Positions 28,677-37,372 of a stretch of 51,233 bases of DNA are shown here, in pieces. Under the pieces are notes generated by a model, which did not search any database, had not been told where the DNA came from, and saw only the letters and a program-made list of their open reading frames with translations. The stretch lies in contig CAIMNS010000069.1 in the NCBI GenBank assembly GCA_903842945.1, positions 1-51,233 on the forward strand, written 5' to 3'. Origin of the DNA: an uncultured Burkholderiales bacterium (lineage in GTDB: Bacteria; Pseudomonadota; Gammaproteobacteria; Burkholderiales; Burkholderiaceae_C). Position 1 is the stretch's first letter. Each line of letters starts with the position of its first letter. The position numbers and the translations under genes were made by a program.

Positions 28677-28900
28677 TTCTTGTGGCTGAGCTTTACAGGT
28701 CCTCAAAACCTTGTGTAAAGATTCATTAAAGTCTGAGCGTCAATGGGTAGATCTCAATGGCTCGCTTTCTCGAGTGTTTTATCGGGGTATTGCAGATGAT
28801 CCTTATGCTTATGTTGAAGTGAACGAAAATAGACAAGTTTTTCAAAGATAATCTATATCAGATTATTAGTTTTATTTAAACCTTTAACTTGGAGTATGAC

Positions 28901-29209
28901 ATGACATCACGTCGGGAATTTTTTATCAACATCAGTCTTATTGGAACCGCTATTGCTGGCGGTCAGGTATTTGCTCAAGCAGCCAATCTAAATGAGTCAG
29001 ATCCTCAAGCCACTGCATTACATTACAAGGCTGACACGACAAAGGTTGATGGTGCCAAATTCCCAAAGCATACAGCAGCACAAGCTTGTAAAAACTGCCA
29101 GTTGTACCAAGGAAAGCCTACAGATGCAGCTGGCGGTTGTCCCTTGTTTGCTGGTAAGCAAGTTGCTGGAAACGGTTGGTGTAGCGCTTACAACAAAAAA
29201 GCATCTTGA
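28901..29209 (+). CDS. High-potential iron-sulfur protein (HiPIP), Tat-exported
   Basis: TSRREFFINISLIGTAIAGGQVFA Tat signal; cysteine pattern CKNCQLYQGKPTDAAGGCPLFAGKQVAGNGWCSAY. Confidence 0.95.
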   Translation: MTSRREFFINISLIGTAIAGGQVFAQAANLNESDPQATALHYKADTTKVDGAKFPKHTAAQACKNCQLYQGKPTDAAGGCPLFAGKQVAGNGWCSAYNKKAS

Positions 29210-29272
29210 GCTGATTTCAGTTCTTTGACACTTGATAAAAGTATCATAAGAATTTCGATTTTTTCTCTATGA

Positions 29273-29310
29273 CCCCGACTTCTTCTCAACCGAAGAGTTG
29301 GGGTTTTTTG
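29273..29310 (+). terminator. Rho-independent terminator after HiPIP
   Basis: CCCCGACTTCTTC-TCAACC-GAAGAGTTGGGG followed by TTTTTT. Confidence 0.8.
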
Positions 29311-29651
29311 ATTTTGTAGAGCAGAATTTAAACTTGATCGAAAGCGGTACTGCAAATCTTCAGAAGTTTTGAGAAGGGAAATTTAGGTATATTTTGGTGC
29401 TTGGTCATAAATTGAAGTAATTTAAAGTGGATTTGAGATAATGAGCTTGAATCCAACATCAATCTTTAAGAGAAAACCTTGAATGATGATAGCAAAATGA
29501 ATCTAAGTTGAATTCTTTCATTGTTTGCCCAAGGTGACCAAAAAGCGAATTACTAGACCAACAGAGCAAAGTTTTATCAAGAAGATCTTCACATTCAAGC
29601 ATTTTGAAATTAAACAGTTCTTGTAATTGAAAAACCAATAAAATTAATCAT

Positions 29652-30746
29652 ATGAGTCTTAAGCTATCTGTCGTCATCCCAACTTTTAACGAGCTTGATA
29701 ATTTAGATGAGATTGTTAAAAGGCTTGACTTGACATTGAGTCAGGTCAAATGGGAGGTCATCTTTGTAGATGATGATTCACCTGATGGTACTGCAACAAA
29801 AGCAAAATCAATCTCTTTGTTGGATTCTCGTGTGAGATGCATCAAGAGAGTAGGTAGAAGAGGTTTATCAAGCGCCTGTGTTGAGGGCATACTTTCAAGC
29901 AGTGCGCCGTATGTTGCTGTCATGGATGCCGATCTGCAGCACGATGAAGGCATTCTTCCCGAGATGCTCCGTGAACTAGAACATGAAAATTATGACCTCG
30001 TGGTGGGCACTAGGTACATGGAGGGAGGAGGCGTCGGAGATTGGGACGAAAGTAGAAAAAGTTCTAGCAAAATAGCCACCGTCATCAGTCAAAAAATATT
30101 AGGCGTCACGCTCAATGATCCCATGAGTGGATTTTTTATGATGAAAAGAGATTCGTTTGATTTGTGCGTTTACCGATTGTCGAACATGGGCTTCAAAATC
30201 TTGCTTGATATCTTCGTTTCTTCCCCAAAGAAACTGACGTTTAAGGAGGTTCCTTTTCATTTTAGACAAAGGTACGCAGGTGAAAGTAAGTTAGATCAAA
30301 AAGTGATTTGGGATTATTTTCTTTTGCTGATTGATAAAACAATTGGTCAATACATTCCTACAAAATTAATTTCATTCGCATGTATTGGTGCAATGGGTGT
30401 AGGCATACATTTATTGGTGCTGGGATTTGTATTGAAAATATTAGAACAACCTTTTACCTGGGCTCAAACCACTGCAGTTGTCTTGGCCATGGTGTTTAAT
30501 TTTAATTTAAACAATATCTTGACTTACCGCGATCAAAAGCTTGTAGGATTTAGTTTTTGGATTGGTCTTGTTAAATTTATGTTGGCTTGTAGCGTTGGAG
30601 CTTTGGCCAACGTTGGCGTTGCATCAGTGATTTACAAGGACTATGGCTATTGGATAGTTTCTGGGGTCGCTGGTGTTTTGGTGGGTGTCGTTTGGAATTA
30701 TGTTGCAACATCTTTGATTGTTTGGCCTAAGAAAACTAACAAATAA
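29652..30746 (+). CDS. GT2 glycosyltransferase (polyprenyl-phosphate sugar transferase type) fused to GtrA-like membrane domain
   Basis: LSVVIPTFNELDNLDEIVKRLDLTLSQVKWEVIFVDDDSPDGTATKA..DADLQHDEGILPEML; C-terminal GtrA-type helices (FASIGAMGVGIHLLVLGFVL-like segment ... VVWNYVATSLIVW). Confidence 0.88.
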   Translation: MSLKLSVVIPTFNELDNLDEIVKRLDLTLSQVKWEVIFVDDDSPDGTATKAKSISLLDSRVRCIKRVGRRGLSSACVEGILSSSAPYVAVMDADLQHDEGILPEMLRELEHENYDLVVGTRYMEGGGVGDWDESRKSSSKIATVISQKILGVTLNDPMSGFFMMKRDSFDLCVYRLSNMGFKILLDIFVSSPKKLTFKEVPFHFRQRYAGESKLDQKVIWDYFLLLIDKTIGQYIPTKLISFACIGAMGVGIHLLVLGFVLKILEQPFTWAQTTAVVLAMVFNFNLNNILTYRDQKLVGFSFWIGLVKFMLACSVGALANVGVASVIYKDYGYWIVSGVAGVLVGVVWNYVATSLIVWPKKTNK

Positions 30747-30751
30747 AAAAT

Positions 30752-32311
30752 ATGTTGAGTTTTTTCAAAAATATTGAACTTAAACAATTTGAAAAATATC
30801 TGATTTTATGTGCGCTATGCATACATCTATTTTTGGCTTCTTACATTGGATTGTCTCCTGATGAAGCGCACTATGCTCTTTATGCAAAATTCTTAGATTG
30901 GAGTTATTATGATCATCCCCCAATGGTGGGTTGGCTTCAATATATTTTTTATAAAATAAATGAGAGTGAGTTTTCTCTAAGAATATTACCCACATTAAGT
31001 TGGTTGCTTAGCCTTGCGTTGATCTTGAAAATGACGCAAAAAATCAAAAAGGATTCAATAAAGCAAAGAGTTGATCATACGGAAAATAGATGGATAAGGT
31101 GGTCAATCCTAATATTTATATTCAGTCCTTTGCTGCACTTGCTTTCTTTTGCCTTGGTGCCAGACACGTTGCTGATCCCATTGGTCCTCTTAATGATGAT
31201 TTGTACATGGAATCTTCTTGAATTTGAATCCTATGAAAAATCAACATGGAAGAGTTGGATGGGTTTAGGACTTGTTCTTGGATTGGCCGGACTGACTAAA
31301 TATACATCTATCTTTTTTGCTATATCCATTGCTTATTTGATCTTGAAACAATTTGGATTGAAAATTCTTTTAACTGTCAAATTATGGACTGCCTTTGTCA
31401 TTGCGCTTGTTTGTATTTCACCAGTCGTGTATTGGAATCAGCAACACGATTGGATTTCGTTCAATTACCAATTGAATCACGCTGCTGGTTCATCTGAGTG
31501 GTTACTGAGAAAGTGCATAGTATTTTTACTCGTGTTGATTCTCGCATATGGACCATTGTTTTTCATGGGTCTTTTTATAAAAACAGCCCCTGATGAGCAG
31601 GGCAACTTCATCAAAGAAAAAAAAATTAAGTCTTTCTTTTTTATATTCTCGCTGCCTTCTTTAATTATTTTAATCTTCCTCTCAGGCCGTGGAAGCACCT
31701 TGCCTCATTGGGCTGCCCCGGCTTTGGTGGCGGTGATTCCATATATCGCCTTCAAATGTGAAAAGCTCGGGACTTATAACTTAAAAATATTTAATACAGC
31801 CCTGATCTTTCAGGTTTTAAGTTCATTGACCTTGATTGTTTTTTTATACACAGCTGGATTTGGTCAGGAGACTGGTCATGAAAAGACATTTAACTCTCAT
31901 CAACTTGAGAAAAAATCCAAAAATAATCCATTTGCAGACCTTTATGGTTGGAGTGAAGCAGGAGAAAGAGCTATTGATTTGCTTAAAAAATATGAACTTA
32001 ATAAGATAGCAGTCACCAACTGGACTTTAGCAAGCAGAATAGCTTGGTATGCAAGACCAGTTCCAGTAAATATCATTGACCCACATCATGATCAATTTGA
32101 TATTTGGTTCGGCACTATTAAAGTCAATGAGAGCATACTGTGGGTTGACTGGTCAATGATGCCTTTTAAATCACCAATTGAGCAAGGACAGTTCGAGTCA
32201 TGTGAGTTGATAGAGCAATTGCCTATTTATCATTTCAACCGACAGATATCACATTTCAATTTTTCAAAATGTAGTGGTTGGCAAGGTGGAGGAAACCAAC
32301 TTGAAAAGTGA
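30752..32311 (+). CDS. GT39/ArnT-PMT family membrane glycosyltransferase
   Basis: SYIGLSPDEAHYALYAKFLDWSYYDHPPMVGWLQYIFYKI, LLGLAGLTKYTSIFF-type helices typical of this family. Confidence 0.88.
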   Translation: MLSFFKNIELKQFEKYLILCALCIHLFLASYIGLSPDEAHYALYAKFLDWSYYDHPPMVGWLQYIFYKINESEFSLRILPTLSWLLSLALILKMTQKIKKDSIKQRVDHTENRWIRWSILIFIFSPLLHLLSFALVPDTLLIPLVLLMMICTWNLLEFESYEKSTWKSWMGLGLVLGLAGLTKYTSIFFAISIAYLILKQFGLKILLTVKLWTAFVIALVCISPVVYWNQQHDWISFNYQLNHAAGSSEWLLRKCIVFLLVLILAYGPLFFMGLFIKTAPDEQGNFIKEKKIKSFFFIFSLPSLIILIFLSGRGSTLPHWAAPALVAVIPYIAFKCEKLGTYNLKIFNTALIFQVLSSLTLIVFLYTAGFGQETGHEKTFNSHQLEKKSKNNPFADLYGWSEAGERAIDLLKKYELNKIAVTNWTLASRIAWYARPVPVNIIDPHHDQFDIWFGTIKVNESILWVDWSMMPFKSPIEQGQFESCELIEQLPIYHFNRQISHFNFSKCSGWQGGGNQLEK

Positions 32312-33131
32312 TGATGATCAAATCAAGTATCTGCAGAGTAGAAGCCTTGTAATGAGTCTTGTAATTTCTGCAGTGTTATTGACATTCTTTTCAATTTTTC
32401 AACTTATGAACATAAGAATGAATATTGAAGGATTTATAGAAATTAATTTAATTGGTCATCTTGTTGATGAAAAGATATGGGCATTTTTAACTCTTTTGGG
32501 GGACACTGGAATTCTTTGGCCCATGTTGCTAATTTTTTCGATTACATCTATGCAAACGATTTATGCCGTCATAGCTGCTGTACCCCTAGGCGGATTCTTA
32601 TCAGTCGGACTGAAAAGGCTCTTTGACTCTCCACGGCCATCGGGAATGCTCGACTCGATTGAATTTCACGTCATTGGGCCTGTTTTAAAAACGCATAGTT
32701 TCCCATCAGGGCATACGATTACAATTTTTGCGACTGCAGCTGCCATCTTATTGAGTTGCCACATTAAGAGTAAAACTTCCAATGGTATTTTTAAAACATC
32801 AATCTTGGTGCTGGCTGTTTTAGTGGGTCTATCACGCATTATGGTTGGTGCTCATTGGCCTTTAGATTGTTTGGCTGGAGCTTGCATCGGTTGGTTAAGT
32901 GGATCAACTGGCGTTTATGTTGTGAATAAACTTAGTTATAAAATAGCTAATCCAAAAGTAGACTTGATATTGGTCGCTTTGTTATGGATTTTAAGTGTTG
33001 GGAACTTATATAGAGCATTTGACTACCCAGCGAGTAGCCTTTCTGTATCTTTGTCTTTTTTAATTTCAAGTGCAATGTTTACTATTTATATATTTAAAAA
33101 AGGTAAATCAATTGCAAGTTTTTTTGCCTAA
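32274..33131 (+). CDS. PAP2-family membrane phosphatase
   Basis: KRLFDSPRPSG, SFPSGHTITIF and SRIMVGAHWPLDCLAGACIGW PAP2 signature motifs. Confidence 0.92.
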   Translation: MVGKVEETNLKSDDDQIKYLQSRSLVMSLVISAVLLTFFSIFQLMNIRMNIEGFIEINLIGHLVDEKIWAFLTLLGDTGILWPMLLIFSITSMQTIYAVIAAVPLGGFLSVGLKRLFDSPRPSGMLDSIEFHVIGPVLKTHSFPSGHTITIFATAAAILLSCHIKSKTSNGIFKTSILVLAVLVGLSRIMVGAHWPLDCLAGACIGWLSGSTGVYVVNKLSYKIANPKVDLILVALLWILSVGNLYRAFDYPASSLSVSLSFLISSAMFTIYIFKKGKSIASFFA

Positions 33132-33455
33132 TTCAGTTACACAGATTTGTCCTTTTGAATTAATTTGTTCTGTCTTTGACTGATCGATGTATTGCCCACT
33201 AGAGCCGATACGGATATTATTGTTTGATGGTGTGGATGTTTGCTCTGGAGAGGTGGTATTTGAAGGTTTTTGAATGGCTTTGGGTGTATTGACCAGTTTT
33301 GATGCGTCAATTATGATAAGAGGCTGATTTGCCTGTGAGGCATTGTTTTTGGCATCAATAGCTTTGTTATTAGATACAGAGTTACTTTCTGCGAAGCACA
33401 AGTTTATTAATGCAAGAAATACTATCAGTAGATTTAGAGCCAATGATTTAAACAT
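33108..33455 (-). CDS. Small secreted hypothetical protein
   Basis: Signal peptide MFKSLALNLLIVFLALINLCFAES; no recognised domain; convergent overlap with the PAP2 end. Confidence 0.55.
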   Translation of the reverse strand: MFKSLALNLLIVFLALINLCFAESNSVSNNKAIDAKNNASQANQPLIIIDASKLVNTPKAIQKPSNTTSPEQTSTPSNNNIRIGSSGQYIDQSKTEQINSKGQICVTELGKKTCN

Positions 33456-33517
33456 TCAGTCTTTCCCTCAAAAAATAGGAACTATAATTTTTATAAAATG
33501 TATTGAGTCCATGAGTC

Positions 33518-33910
33518 ATGTATCATTTAAAAATATTTGAAAAAATTAAATTCAAAATTAATTCGATAAAAGTAGACTCGTTAACTCTTTGGTTTGCTTG
33601 TCAAAAAAAAGAAGCGCCACTTCATTTCAAGTTATTTGGTTTCTTGATCTTGGCCTATGCGTTTAGTCCAATTGACCTGATACCAGACTTTATACCAATA
33701 ATTGGTTTTTTAGATGAACTCATATTACTCCCAGTTTTGATATTTTTAGCAATTAAATTAATTCCCCCCAAAATCTATTTGGAGTCAAAAGAACTTGCTG
33801 AAAATTGGATCCTTGAAAACCGTAAAAAACCAAAAAGTAAGCTTGGACTTTTTTTAGTCTTACTAATTTGGATTGCAATAACTTACTTTATCATTAAATT
33901 TCTATATTAA
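33518..33910 (+). CDS. DUF1232/YkvA-family membrane protein
   Basis: LFGFLILAYAFSPIDLIPDFIPIIGFLDELILLPVLIFLAIKLIP is the DUF1232 core. Confidence 0.85.
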   Translation: MYHLKIFEKIKFKINSIKVDSLTLWFACQKKEAPLHFKLFGFLILAYAFSPIDLIPDFIPIIGFLDELILLPVLIFLAIKLIPPKIYLESKELAENWILENRKKPKSKLGLFLVLLIWIAITYFIIKFLY

Positions 33911-33988
33911 ATCATAAGCCTTCATTTAGTACTTAAGTAACCAGTCTTGGGTTAGATTTCTAGATCAATTGAGTTATAATTATTTCGT

Positions 33989-34065
33989 GGCGCTTTAGCT
34001 CAGTCGGTTAGAGCGATGGAATCATAATCCACAGGTCCGCGGTTCGAATCCGTGAAGCGCCACCA
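33989..34065 (+). tRNA. tRNA with CAU anticodon (tRNA-Met, or Ile2 if lysidinylated)
   Basis: GGCGCTTTAGCTCAGTCGGTTAGAGCGATGGAATCATAATCCACAGGTCCGCGGTTCGAATCCGTGAAGCGCCACCA; complementary acceptor arms GGCGCTT/AAGCGCC; CCA encoded. Confidence 0.93.
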
Positions 34066-34067
34066 AA
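34014..34067 (+). repeat. Direct repeat copy 1 (54 bp; tRNA 3' part, putative att)
   Basis: CGATGGAATCATAATCCACAGGTCCGCGGTTCGAATCCGTGAAGCGCCACCAAA identical to 34833-34886. Confidence 0.97.
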
Positions 34068-34113
34068 TACACTCCTCCGGATAATAGGCTCTTTCTACTG
34101 AAATGCTAATCCG

Positions 34114-34629
34114 ATGAAAAAAGTCATAATAATTGCAGGTCCTAACGGGGCTGGTAAAACGACTTTTGCACGAAACTTTCTTCCCAAAGAAGCCCAAACT
34201 TATCACTTTATAAATGCTGACCTTATTGCGGCAGGTCTTTCACCTTTCAATCCGGATTTAGCGGCTTTTAAAGCTGGAAGAATAATGCTGAGTGAGATAG
34301 AAGCAGTATCTATATCAGGCCATAATTTTGCACTTGAAACAACCTTGTCTGGTGTTCATTATTTAACCCAAATAAAGCGTTGGCAAAATTTGGGATACAC
34401 CGTGAAGCTTTGGTTTATTAAGTTAAGCACATCTGAGTTAGCGATCGAAAGAGTCAAATCTCGTGTGAAACAAGGCGGACACGACATTCCTCATGCAACG
34501 ATCTTGCGTCGATTTACATCTGGTCTAAAAAATTTAGAAAAATTCAAGTTAATCGTCGACTCTTGGGTAATATTTGACGGTGACGTAGACATACCAAAAA
34601 TAATAGATTGGAGCGCCAATGAACACTAA
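34114..34629 (+). CDS. Zeta-toxin-like P-loop kinase/ATPase
   Basis: MKKVIIIAGPNGAGKTTFARNFLPKEAQTYHFINADLIAAGLSPFNPDLAAFKAGRIMLSEI...ALETTLSG: Walker A and ADxIA/ETT pattern of the zeta toxin superfamily. Confidence 0.85.
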   Translation: MKKVIIIAGPNGAGKTTFARNFLPKEAQTYHFINADLIAAGLSPFNPDLAAFKAGRIMLSEIEAVSISGHNFALETTLSGVHYLTQIKRWQNLGYTVKLWFIKLSTSELAIERVKSRVKQGGHDIPHATILRRFTSGLKNLEKFKLIVDSWVIFDGDVDIPKIIDWSANEH

Positions 34630-34846
34630 GGATATTCGATTATCTAAAGATCCCGATTTGGCTGGATCTCTCGATGCAATTTTAAGAGCAGGTCAATCAG
34701 CTGTAGATTTAGCTATTCAAACCAACACACAAATTGTGACCTTAGTGGACGGAAAAATTGTCTACCGATCAGCAGAAAAGCTTAAAAAGGAGCGAGAGCT
34801 CAATTCTCATCCAACGGTTTCAATTGTTAGGACGATGGAATCATAA
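34619..34846 (+). CDS. Small partner protein of the zeta-like gene (candidate antitoxin)
   Basis: MNTKDIRLSKDPDLAGSLDAILRAGQSAVDLAIQTNTQIVTLVDGKIVYRS...; overlaps the zeta-like ORF by 11 bp; last codons ATG GAA TCA TAA lie in the tRNA fragment. Confidence 0.6.
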   Translation: MNTKDIRLSKDPDLAGSLDAILRAGQSAVDLAIQTNTQIVTLVDGKIVYRSAEKLKKERELNSHPTVSIVRTMES

Positions 34847-34886
34847 TCCACAGGTCCGCGGTTCGAATCCGTGAAGCGCCACCAAA
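34833..34886 (+). repeat. Direct repeat copy 2 (54 bp; partial tRNA, anticodon stem to CCA)
   Basis: Identical to 34014-34067; lacks the 5' acceptor strand and D arm. Confidence 0.97.
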
Positions 34887-34913
34887 GGTAAATGGTCCTT
34901 ATAGAATCCATTG

Positions 34914-35022
34914 TCTTTCAGCTGAAATGTTGATCAAATAAAAAATTATTACCTTCGATAGCGCCAACATCATTTAGATTCTTTACCAAAAGAAGCTCTA
35001 CTTTATATCTTTAAAATTCAGG
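34914..35022 (+). pseudogene. Decayed leader and 5' part of a second zeta-toxin-like gene
   Basis: CTTTCAGCTGAAATGTTGATCAAATAAAAAA aligns with CTTTCTACTGAAATGCTAATCCGATGAAAAAA upstream of the intact gene; then DSLPKEALLYIFKI parallels NFLPKEAQTYHFIN. Confidence 0.55.
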
Positions 35023-35221
35023 TCTAATGCCTGGTGAACAGTTCACGTTAAATGTTGATTTTGTGACATTTAAGACCTCCCAGCTCAGTTCCACTCAAAT
35101 AAAAGAAAGCTCTATGTTTTCTGAAAATTTTCAAATGATACACAACTATGCTTTTGCCATTTCTCACAAAACTAGGAATTAAAAAATCTTGATAATTATT
35201 TGTTCAGCGATATAACTTCAA

Positions 35222-36223
35222 TTACTGCTTTTCAATTTTAGAGCGTTCAATAACATTTCGCCATCTTTTTATATCATTGTTCAACAAATCAAAAGCTTGT
35301 TCGCTAGTACTGCCTTGAACAGTCACATTTAGATCACTCAATTTAGAAATAAAGTCTTTTGAACTGAGGATTGATTGAATTTCAATGTTGAGCTTTGAAA
35401 TGACTTCCTTGGGTGTTTTTGAAGGTGCAGCCAACCCGTTCCAAGAAGCTACACTTAATTGACTAAAGTTGCCACCTAGCTCACGTAGTGTTGGAGTATC
35501 TGGTAACAAGTTAAATCTTTTTTCTCCCATAAGGGATAGTGGACGTAAAAAATTACCTTTGATTTGAGGCATGAGGGGACCTAATATATCAATCATGACA
35601 TCAATTTCATTGCCTCTAAGTGCGTTAATTACAGGTGGGGTACCATTGAAAGGGATGATTTGAGCAGATATTCCAGCTGTTGAGATAAATAATTCAGCAG
35701 CTAAGTTCTGTGTAGTACCGATTTGTGGGGTTCCAATATTGAGCTTACCAGGATTACTTTTAGCAAATGTAATCAAATCAGAAACACTTTTGAATCGACT
35801 ACTTTCAGATGCTGCAATAACTAAGTCAAAAATTGCAAGTTTTGTTATGGGTGTAAAGTCTTTCAAGGTATCAAATGGTAGTGATTTAAATAAAGCAGCA
35901 CTAACTGCAGTTCCACTTGAAATCAATAACAAAGTATGCCCATCAGGTTCCGATTTAGAAACTTGCTCAGCTGCTGCAATACCACCTGCAGTTGGCTTAT
36001 TTTCAATAATAACTTGTTGACCTATAGAGTCACTCAATTTTTGAGCAAGAGTTCGAGCAGTGATATCAGCTGCCCCTCCTGCTGCATTGGGAACTAAAAT
36101 TTTTATGGGTTTTATTGGGAAAATGGTTTGAGCGTTAAGCAAATTACCTAAACAAAAAAAAGAAAGTATAAGATTTAAACAAAGAAAAGCTAACTTATAG
36201 GAAATATTTTGAAAAGAAAACAT
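35222..36223 (-). CDS. Bug/TctC-family tripartite tricarboxylate transporter substrate-binding protein
   Basis: PIKPIKILVPNAAGGAADITARTLAQKLSDSIGQQVIIENKPTAGGIAAAEQVSKSEPDGHTLL. Confidence 0.93.
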   Translation of the reverse strand: MFSFQNISYKLAFLCLNLILSFFCLGNLLNAQTIFPIKPIKILVPNAAGGAADITARTLAQKLSDSIGQQVIIENKPTAGGIAAAEQVSKSEPDGHTLLLISSGTAVSAALFKSLPFDTLKDFTPITKLAIFDLVIAASESSRFKSVSDLITFAKSNPGKLNIGTPQIGTTQNLAAELFISTAGISAQIIPFNGTPPVINALRGNEIDVMIDILGPLMPQIKGNFLRPLSLMGEKRFNLLPDTPTLRELGGNFSQLSVASWNGLAAPSKTPKEVISKLNIEIQSILSSKDFISKLSDLNVTVQGSTSEQAFDLLNNDIKRWRNVIERSKIEKQ

Positions 36224-36396
36224 AAAAACCCCCTTTAAGAGGAAACAAATTAGTTAAGTTAAGATAAATGACTTTTAATAATCATACGTCTAAGGAAGGG
36301 TAAAAATAAATAGACAGAAACCATTAGTTATGCATAAAATTTAACCAATAAGACAAAATAAAGCCATGAAAACAAGAAATCATTAATGGAGACAAC

Positions 36397-37371
36397 ATGA
36401 AGAAAATATCCTGTAACAAGACGCTCACAGCAATTATCCTATTGTTAACTTTTTCAGTAACAGTTATTGCTCAAAACTATCCAAGTAAGCCAGTCAAAAT
36501 AGTTGTCCCATTTGCATCTGGAGGACCTGCTGACAATTATGCACGGTTCATGTCTCAAAAGCTTCAAGACGAATTGCAACAAACCTTTGTCGTTGAAAAT
36601 AAACCAGGTGCAGGATCAGTGATTGGAACTGATATTGCAGCTAAAGCACCTGCTGATGGCTATACATTGCTAATGATGTCAAATACACAAACGGTCAATG
36701 AATCGTTAATTCAAAATAAACCGTTTAATTTACTAAAGGATTTTGTTGGAGTTGCACCTATCAATTACTCAGATTTAATATTGGTTGTACATCCTTCACT
36801 GCCAGTTCAAAATTTAAAAGAACTCATCACATTAGCAAAATCAAAACCTGATGTTTTGAATTTTGCCTCATCTGGAAATGGAACACCTTATCACATGGCT
36901 GGAGAATTGTTTAACTCCATGGCAGGTGTAAAAATAACCCACATTCCCTATAAAGGAAGTTCTGGTGCAAGAACAGACTTAATTGGAGGTCAGGTTAATA
37001 TGATGTTTGATGCAATTACTACGATGAATGAATTTGTTAAAAATAACAAAGTGAGGGCAATTGCTACAACAGGCCATGTACGCTCATGGATTATGCCGAA
37101 TATACCAACTGTAGAGGAGGCTGGAGTACCTAAATTTGAAACTACGATTTGGCTTGGAATAATGGCACCTAAAGGGACACCCAACGAAATTATTCTAAGG
37201 TTAAATAGCAGTATTCAAAAAATAATATCAAGGCAAGAGGTTAAAGAGGCTTGGTCTGCTCAAGGAGCCGTTCCGATGGTGATGAATCCACAAGAGTTTA
37301 ATAAATTTCTAGAAATTGACGTGAATAAATGGGCAAATGTAGTTAAATCGGCACAAATCAAGCCCGACTGA
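36397..37371 (+). CDS. Bug/TctC-family substrate-binding protein
   Basis: YPSKPVKIVVPFASGGPADNYARFMSQKLQDELQQTFVVENKPGAGSVIGTDIAAKAPADGYTLL. Confidence 0.95.
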   Translation: MKKISCNKTLTAIILLLTFSVTVIAQNYPSKPVKIVVPFASGGPADNYARFMSQKLQDELQQTFVVENKPGAGSVIGTDIAAKAPADGYTLLMMSNTQTVNESLIQNKPFNLLKDFVGVAPINYSDLILVVHPSLPVQNLKELITLAKSKPDVLNFASSGNGTPYHMAGELFNSMAGVKITHIPYKGSSGARTDLIGGQVNMMFDAITTMNEFVKNNKVRAIATTGHVRSWIMPNIPTVEEAGVPKFETTIWLGIMAPKGTPNEIILRLNSSIQKIISRQEVKEAWSAQGAVPMVMNPQEFNKFLEIDVNKWANVVKSAQIKPD

Positions 37372-37372
37372 T

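Larger units (their letters stand above)
34068..34886 (+). mobile_element. 819-bp tRNA-nested islet (toxin-like gene + partner ORF) ending in a duplicated tRNA 3' fragment; no integrase
   Basis: Bounded by a 54-bp exact repeat of the tRNA 3' half, the classic footprint of tRNA-targeted site-specific integration. Confidence 0.7.

Noticed and set aside
34000-34206. 68-aa minus-strand ORF
   Set aside because: Overlaps the tRNA and the start of the zeta-like gene in antisense; spurious.
34833-34886. Second tRNA gene
   Set aside because: Lacks the 5' acceptor strand and D arm; only the anticodon arm through CCA is present, so it is a fragment.
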